From: Timema cristinae
Taxonomy: Eukaryota; Arthropoda; Insecta; Phasmatodea; Timematidae
Direction of reading: 5' to 3'
Length of the DNA: 64,000 bases
Assembly: GCA_039000515.1 (NCBI GenBank)
Contig: JBCFYV010000012.1
Location: 28,721,305 to 28,785,304 of the forward strand
Shown: positions 58,463-64,000 of the stretch, one piece after another
Layout of the letters: every line of letters starts with the position of its first letter
Numbering within the stretch: position 1 is the stretch's first letter
Notes under the pieces: model-generated
Database searches by the model: none
Told to the model about the DNA's origin: nothing
Seen by the model: only the letters and a program-made list of their open reading frames with translations
Position numbers and translations under genes: made by a program

Positions 58463-58548
58463 ATCTGATTTTAAAACACTTCAGTACAGTACCATACACA
58501 TTTCTCAATTTATTAATTGGATGCACTCCTACTTTTTTCTTTTTTATA

Positions 58549-58831
58549 TTATTATTATTAGCCCCAAACGTCTTACTACCCTTCGGGGTTATACGCACTT
58601 ACGTTAATGTGTAATGGTAGGAAGGGTGATTGTGAGATGGAATGGAGGACCTACAGTTTAACGTGGAAATCCGAACCACGGTGAAGGCCTGGCATTCCCC
58701 ACATTCACAAATGTCTTGTCAAGGTGAAGGAAGGGTTGGGTAAATCAATTAAACTGTGCCGGGACCGGGGATTGAACCCCGGCCGCCAGCATAAAAAGTC
58801 TGACCCTTACCCCTTGACCACCAGGTCACCC
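58549..58831 (-). mobile_element. Full-length SINE, family 1, nested in the Harbinger-type MITE
   Basis: Complete head (CCTGGTGGTCAAGGGG and GGTTCAATCCCCGG on the minus strand), body and tail. A perfect 12-bp duplication (TTCTTTTTTATA) lies at 58537-58548 and 58832-58843. It must be younger than the MITE it interrupts. Confidence 0.93.
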
Positions 58832-59274
58832 TTCTTTTTTATAAATACACAATATTTTCTGTAAAAATTTTCGAGTAACAGAGATGTACCAAGTGTCTTT
58901 GACAGAGACATTTTCTCTGATGAACTAGGGTCTGCTAATTACGCGCTCGCTCGCTCGCCAGTTTGGCCACCCAGTCGCTTGCGCGCTCGCTCGCACGCTT
59001 GTCAGTCTGGCCGAACCCTTATACATACATTCTATAGCTCAACCTATTTATACATCCTATAATAGTTCAAGCGTGTCCTCGTGTAGAAAAATCATATCTG
59101 GCCAGAACTGGGATGGATCTGTAATTTTCAACATGGGTAATCTGTGATCTGTGAGTGGACTGGATTGACCCCGGCTGATGGCTGATGCATTAATATTCTC
59201 TACTTAAGAAAACCGGAACAATTGGCGTCCCAAACTGAATATGTCGAAACACAGGAACATAAAGTTAAAAACAG

Positions 59275-59420
59275 GGATGTCTGAGATCCCTATCTGAATG
59301 TGTTCCCACTCTCCCTCCAAGCAAAATAAAGTTTGTTTCTAAAGTTTCCACCTTCCTCATCCTATCTAATTAATAAATATAGGTGGATATCCGCGACGGG
59401 TGGTAAGACGTAGATCAAGC
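59275..59420 (+). mobile_element. SINE remnant, family 2-like
   Basis: Body (CCCACTCTCCCTCCAAGCAAA..CACCTTCCTCATCC) and decayed tail (GACGGGTGGTAAGACGTAG); the head is lost. Confidence 0.5.
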
Positions 59421-61319
59421 TTTGTTCCTTGCGGATTCTTCCGACCTCCCTCCCCTCCACCTCCTTTAACGACGCCATGTGCAGACATAATCTTTGACTG
59501 CACCGGGAATCAAACTTATGTATTTCCTATGAAGGTTAAGACCCGTGTGTAACACATTGCCTCAACGATTCTGTCCACGGTCGAGGCAACATATGGTATT
59601 ATAATACATAGCGTTTATGCTAGCAGGGGGATTCTTTTAATTATCAACGCGTTCAAATTTGTTGTTAAATTGACATTATAGATTCAGATTAAAATTGTGT
59701 GTGTTGTGTGTGTGTGTGTGTGCGCGCAAATGTTAGTCATTCACGTGAAGCTCTATATTCTAGTTGGTTTGTGTTTTTATTTTTAATTGTCTAGTGGGAA
59801 TTCTATCGTTTATTTATGAACAATGAAAATTTGTTATGTTTTATCATTTATTTTTGTGTGTAAATAATCAAAAAGAGGAACAAACAAGAATTATTTGATT
59901 TGATTTAAAAGTAACACTCTTGCACAATGATGATGGAAACAGCTGGTTTTCGTTTTGAGAGAAAAACGTAACGTCAGTTATTGGCATGCAGCTACGTTCG
60001 TGCAGTGAACACACACACACACACTACAATCAACCTCCCCTTCCCCTCCCTCACACACGCCCGTACAGCTCGCAGCTATTTTAATTATTAATCCCATTTC
60101 TGCGCGTGGCGATGATGATTCAGTGCTACCCTCTGGGGGATTTGTCAGCGAATTAAACTCTCTTACTACTAATACTAGTGTTGTTATTCCATTCCTGTGT
60201 GGATTGATCGAATCTATCTGTCTCTCTCTCTCTTACTGCCTGCTCTCTGCTCAACCAACCGCCTCTCGCTTGTTTGTGAGGTTAGGTTTCAACACTGCAC
60301 AAAGGGGAAAAGAGGGTGGAAAGGGGGGGAGAGACGTAGAGACGTACAGTTGGTAGCTATGGAAACGACCCTTCTTCCCAATTCGCATACCCTCCCCCAC
60401 CAACCTTACCCTCATCATTTTGCTTTTGCTATAAACGCTAGTCATTTGTTAACCGCTTCGTACATCTGGTGGAACCTTTTTTTTTAAAGTTGTTTTTTAT
60501 GGTACATCCCTCTCTCACTTTCCGTATTAACTACCTCGCTTTAAACTGACTCTATCAACACTCATTATGTTTTTATATGGTTTGGTTTGGTAACTAATAA
60601 GTCTTTCTTACTTTTAATCTCGTAATATGCGACTAATTATACCAAACGACCTGGAGTTTGTCTTCGAAGCGAATACGGAATTTGGTGACGTCATTGATGT
60701 ATGCCGTACGTTCAGATTGTTCTAATTCCCTCGCGATTAAGTGTAGTGATTTGCTACCATTGACTACTATTACTAATACAATTGTTGAACGCGTCGAAGA
60801 CTGTTAACTATAAGCGTTTATCTGGAGAGATTCTGAGGAAAAATACCACTTAGTGAAAAGCAGAAATATCCTGGAAATTGCAGGGACCCACACACTCTCA
60901 GACCAAAGTCAGGTGTGTGCGAATGCAAAATAATTTTTTTAACATTTAGACTTAAGAATTTCAGCCTACTGAGTAGAAAATATATTTATACTGTGGTATT
61001 TCCTATGAGGATGGCGGTTCTGAAGCTTCAAAACCACTCAATCAGGGCCGTCTTGAGACAGTTGGAGGCCATGGGCCCTAACTTTTTGAGGCTCCTATTC
61101 TCCTCCCCACATATATAGAGCACATCTTCTTTTAGAACATTCTTGAATTGATTGAAAATCTTAAAATTGTTAAAATAGCTGTTTAGAGAGGAGGCTATAA
61201 ATAGCTACTTGAGAATAATGTGCATCTTATTCTGTGAAAACTATAATATGGTTTGTCTAATATTATTAAAAAATTTATTTTTAATACACACAAGCATGGA
61301 GTGAATCGATTGATAGTAG
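59421..61319. other. Mixed spacer; GC-richer patch at 59940-60500
   Basis: It has a (TG)n run at about 59698-59724, (AC)n near 60011 and CT-rich patches. The GC-richer patch could be a promoter or first exon of something outside the window, but no start, splice site or motif supports this. Two overlapping frames at 60123-60487 have no domain. Confidence 0.3.
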
Positions 61320-61557
61320 TCCGACGCCTGACTCAGTCGTTAGCGCGTCTGCTCATGGAGCTAAGGGCCTCGGGTTCGGTTCCCGGCATGGCCGAAAAAT
61401 GTATCATTTGTGAAATGTGGGTTTACCCTATCACAGTGATTAATTAACGGTCTTGAACTGGATGTTGTGTATGTCCTAGATTTAAGATAAACTTAATTAG
61501 TTCATATACGTTGGACAGGTAGAAAGACAACGTGATAAAAATAATTATAATAATAAT
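61320..61557 (+). mobile_element. SINE with a third tRNA-like head
   Basis: CTGACTCAGTCGTTAGCGCG (box A region) and GGTTCGGTTCCCGG (box B) form a head unlike families 1 and 2. The end (ACAGGTAGAAAGACAACGTG then a TAA-rich run) looks like a diverged form of the shared tail. Confidence 0.6.
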
Positions 61558-62154
61558 GGTATTTTTATATGTTTCTTGTATATGAATTATAGATGAGATA
61601 ATCTAAATCTCGAGATATAGTTCAGCCAGAACAAATATATTTAAGGAAGAACATTTTCTGTCACGTAGACGGTTAGGTTTTGTTAGGTTGAAATGATTTA
61701 AAAAATAAACATAAAATAATTTGAATACCCAAAATAATTTTTTGTGCCATGCTAGGACATTTACGTTCTCTTAAATAATTTACGTTCTTCTGCGGTCTAG
61801 GTTAGTATATTTTTATTTTTCTACGTTACAAAACCTTGAAACAATGTTAATATTCTTTTTATTCGTTTCGCTGCATTCTTGTTTGTTGTCGTTGTGTGTT
61901 ATTAAAAATAATAAAATACCGTTAATGCAATATGACAAAGACATACAATATCTTCCCAGAAGTAAGTTAAAATGCGCCCATCACCAAAAAATTAAAATTC
62001 TATGTAAAGAAAGCTATTAAGTATTCTCACGAATTTATGGGAGTGTGTCAACCCATTAAAGTTTCTTTCCTTGCCGTCATAGAAGGGAAATCCTTTATTA
62101 ATAAAGAGAAGTAAATTTGGTTCAATAATTCAAATTCCCTGTTCATTAAAGATA
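61558..62154. other. AT-rich spacer
   Basis: No feature recognised. Confidence 0.4.
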
Positions 62155-63120
62155 AACAATTCTACGTTTTCTGAAGCATCGTAGTTCATAATTCATTGAT
62201 AATTATTTTCAATCTTGAAAACAAACGTTCTCCAATACAATTTGTTACCATCATTGATAAACATCTACGAAAACATATTTCTGTACTAGGAAATGTCCAC
62301 TGCACTTGGTGTTGAGTCATTTTTGCGTACATAGCCGCAATAGTTTTTCAAGGCTCATTTTTAAAATAGTGTTTTAGTTGCTGGCATTCCAAGTATAATA
62401 CGTTACCATCAATATCTTTATTGTAATTGAAGCAAGAATGCTGCACTAGCTTTGACGATATCATCACTCAAACAGTATATGTGCGTAAAGAAATTGAATA
62501 TGGAGTACTACAGATTCTGTAACATTCACTTCTTCGATTCAATTCACTCACGAGTTTGACAATTATTGCAAAGTATACCTTCACTCGAAAGTTATATTCT
62601 TCCTGAAGCCTGATTTCTTCTTATTCTGAGGAGGAGTCAAAATATTTCATACGTGAACTTCGCTGCCTTAAGCACTTCCTCATATCTTCAAAATGAACTC
62701 CAGGGAGAGTGTAGTGAGCACGCTTTCTGTACTCATCGTATTGGTCTCTTAGCTTTTTCTACAAATAATTTAAAGGAATTTAACATTCTTATATGCACAA
62801 CAGATAGATCTATTGCTCTTCCTTGAAATATTTAACTCAAGCTGTTAAATATTTTGTAAAATATCATTCCAAAAAATTGTAAAAAAACAACCTTTTTTAG
62901 AGTAGCCATTTTATTTTGAAGAGAGCTTGCTTTTAACCTGGTTTGGGGAGGTTGTTTTTTATCAACCTCAAGGCATTATAGAGCTTTTTTTGATTTAACT
63001 TGTTCCATCATAAATTGCTTTAACAGTGTCTGTATGGACTGACCAACGTGTATCGGCAAATAGTTTCACGATAGCACGTTTCTCATATTTAAAATTACAC
63101 ATGCCATCAATGGGGGTTGA
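62155..63120 (-). pseudogene. hAT-family transposase relic (ZMYM1-like type)
   Basis: The minus strand gives, across several frames, DTRWSVHTDTVKAIYDG near 63000-63060, a helical stretch around 62900, GRAIDLSVVH near 62830, and finally EICFRRCLSMMVTNC then GERLFSRLKIIINEL near 62170-62290. The last block is the hAT dimerisation region (family consensus E..R..L...V....GERSFS.LK.IK..LR), and the first matches the TRW segment of the insert domain. Together they mark the C-terminal half of a hAT transposase of the class seen in ZMYM1-like proteins, which cuts and pastes DNA with 8-bp duplications. There are many frameshifts and stops, and no open frame over 60 codons. The N-terminal half is not readable upstream. 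Confidence 0.65.
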
Positions 63121-64000
63121 TTAAAAATAGGGACGTATACATTCTTGTGCAAAAAAGTAAAATACAAAACCCGGTACAACTTGAAGCAGCATGATTTTCA
63201 AACTAATTTCAAAGAGTGTCCGGCAAAAGGGAAATTAAAATGAAGCTGAAATTGTTTATTTCAAAATTTTAAAACTTAGAGATCAGAAATTTTTTCCACC
63301 ATTTTTTGAGCATTATCGTATAATTGGCCTCGATGATTTAATTGAAAAGCAATTATTAAAAAAAAATATAAATAAAAAAACCTCATTTTTAAGATATTGG
63401 GCAGTAGGGGCTGTTAATGGAAATAAATTTTGTAAAAAATCTTTCATCACGTGTTAGGGTGTGTCACCTTTTAGATAACGTTTAATAATGACATAGATCC
63501 ACGTGCCATAGATCTGGTGTAGAATATAACTAATTGAATAATATTTAGCATTCAAAACTTTTTTCTATTATTTTTTAAAAACCTTATTTCCCCATCAAAT
63601 AATAAATAATTTCGCATAAATTTGGGCCGAAGATAAGAGGGTTTTTCCTTTATCCGTACTTAAAAACTTTTGAAAAATGTTCTTTTTCAAAAATGGTTCA
63701 TATGTACTCAATTTAACTCTAGGAAACTAAATAATTTCCATTAGCTGAGAACCTTTGTTTAATTTTTCTCCACGAAACGCTGGGACCTCGAAGATGGTAA
63801 ACATTTTACAAACAAAAAAATTATTTTTTATTTTTTCCCCCGCCCCGGGAAACTTTGCGCTATGTTCCCCAAAGTCCTTTCCCCAAACCCCAGCAGAAAA
63901 CCCCTTTTTAAAGAGCAAAAAATTTTCAAAGCCCAAAAAGATTACTACGGCTTATTATTTTGATTGTTGGGAGAATAAATTTTATACCCCCCTCCCCAAT
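63121..64000. other. Spacer; homopolymer-rich end of window
   Basis: No gene. From about 63790 the text is full of short homopolymer runs (CCCCC, TTTTTT, AAAAAA), which may reflect poor base calling. The 69-codon minus-strand frame at 63727-63936 is not credible. Confidence 0.35.

Larger units (their letters stand above)
57908..59018. mobile_element. Harbinger-type MITE with GAGCG-rich ends, carrying nested SINEs
   Basis: The ends read GGGTATGGCCAGACTGA and, inverted, GGGTTCGGCCAGACTGA, each followed by long GAGCGAGCG runs. TTA flanks both sides (57905-57907, 59019-59021), the PIF/Harbinger target. A second internal GGCCACACTGGAGCGAGCG copy lies at about 57980. The element is 1111 bp, about 816 bp without the SINE inserted at 58549-58831. 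No coding region. Confidence 0.8.

Noticed and set aside
61320..61400. Functional tRNA gene
   Set aside because: Box A and box B are good, but the stems are imperfect and a SINE-like tail follows.

Overview
This is an AT-rich, gene-poor stretch of a metazoan nuclear genome, most likely an insect. The evidence is the mix of repeats: an R1-clade non-LTR retrotransposon (a clade found almost only in arthropods), a Jockey-like LINE, PIF/Harbinger, hAT and Helitron relics, tRNA-derived SINEs, and two unnamed protein families that I remember as high-copy 'uncharacterized' genes of hemipteran and other invertebrate genomes. I cannot fix the order or species. Two 100-N runs (25117-25216, 49912-50011) are assembly gaps. 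I find no convincing intact cellular gene; every coding signal I can support belongs to a mobile element and is broken.

Layout. 0-9 kb: SINE copies of two families, a 2.2-kb interval bounded by inverted repeats, and diverged tandem repeats. 9.2-13.3 kb: a Jockey-like LINE fragment (gag knuckles and endonuclease), then a minus-strand pseudogene of an unnamed family that carries an inverted duplication of its own coding sequence. 13.6-14.3 kb: a 91-bp hairpin MITE and a full-length SINE. 15.1-17.7 kb: a DNA transposon with long terminal inverted repeats (CACAGG ends, TAA duplication) around a pseudogene of the second unnamed family. 17.9-25 kb: MITEs, SINE scraps and GACA-ended repeats. 25.2-28.5 kb: a 28-bp satellite next to the first gap, a Helitron helicase relic and a TAGGCCAAATGCC minisatellite. 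28.7-34.5 kb: a hAT-type MITE and a roughly 4-kb PIF/Harbinger element whose transposase and MADF genes are interlocked, each with an exon inside the other's intron. 34.7 kb: a THAP-domain relic. 38.3-39.4 kb: a foldback element that is one large palindrome made of smaller palindromes, with a 9-bp target duplication. 40-49 kb: the second minisatellite, GACA-ended repeats and SINEs. 50.7-54.8 kb: a 5'-truncated R1-clade element with a 12-bp target duplication. 55.6-59.0 kb: a hAT-type MITE, a 71-bp minisatellite and a Harbinger-type MITE with a SINE inside it. 59-64 kb: a third SINE type and a decayed hAT transposase.

How the parts relate. At least two SINE families with different tRNA heads share one 3' tail ending in (TAA)n. 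This implies one LINE machinery mobilises both, and seven insertions here still show target-site duplications. The Harbinger element carries the usual pair for its superfamily, a nuclease and a Myb/MADF-type DNA-binding protein, both now killed by point mutations. Family names below come from reading translated motifs by eye; no database search was possible.
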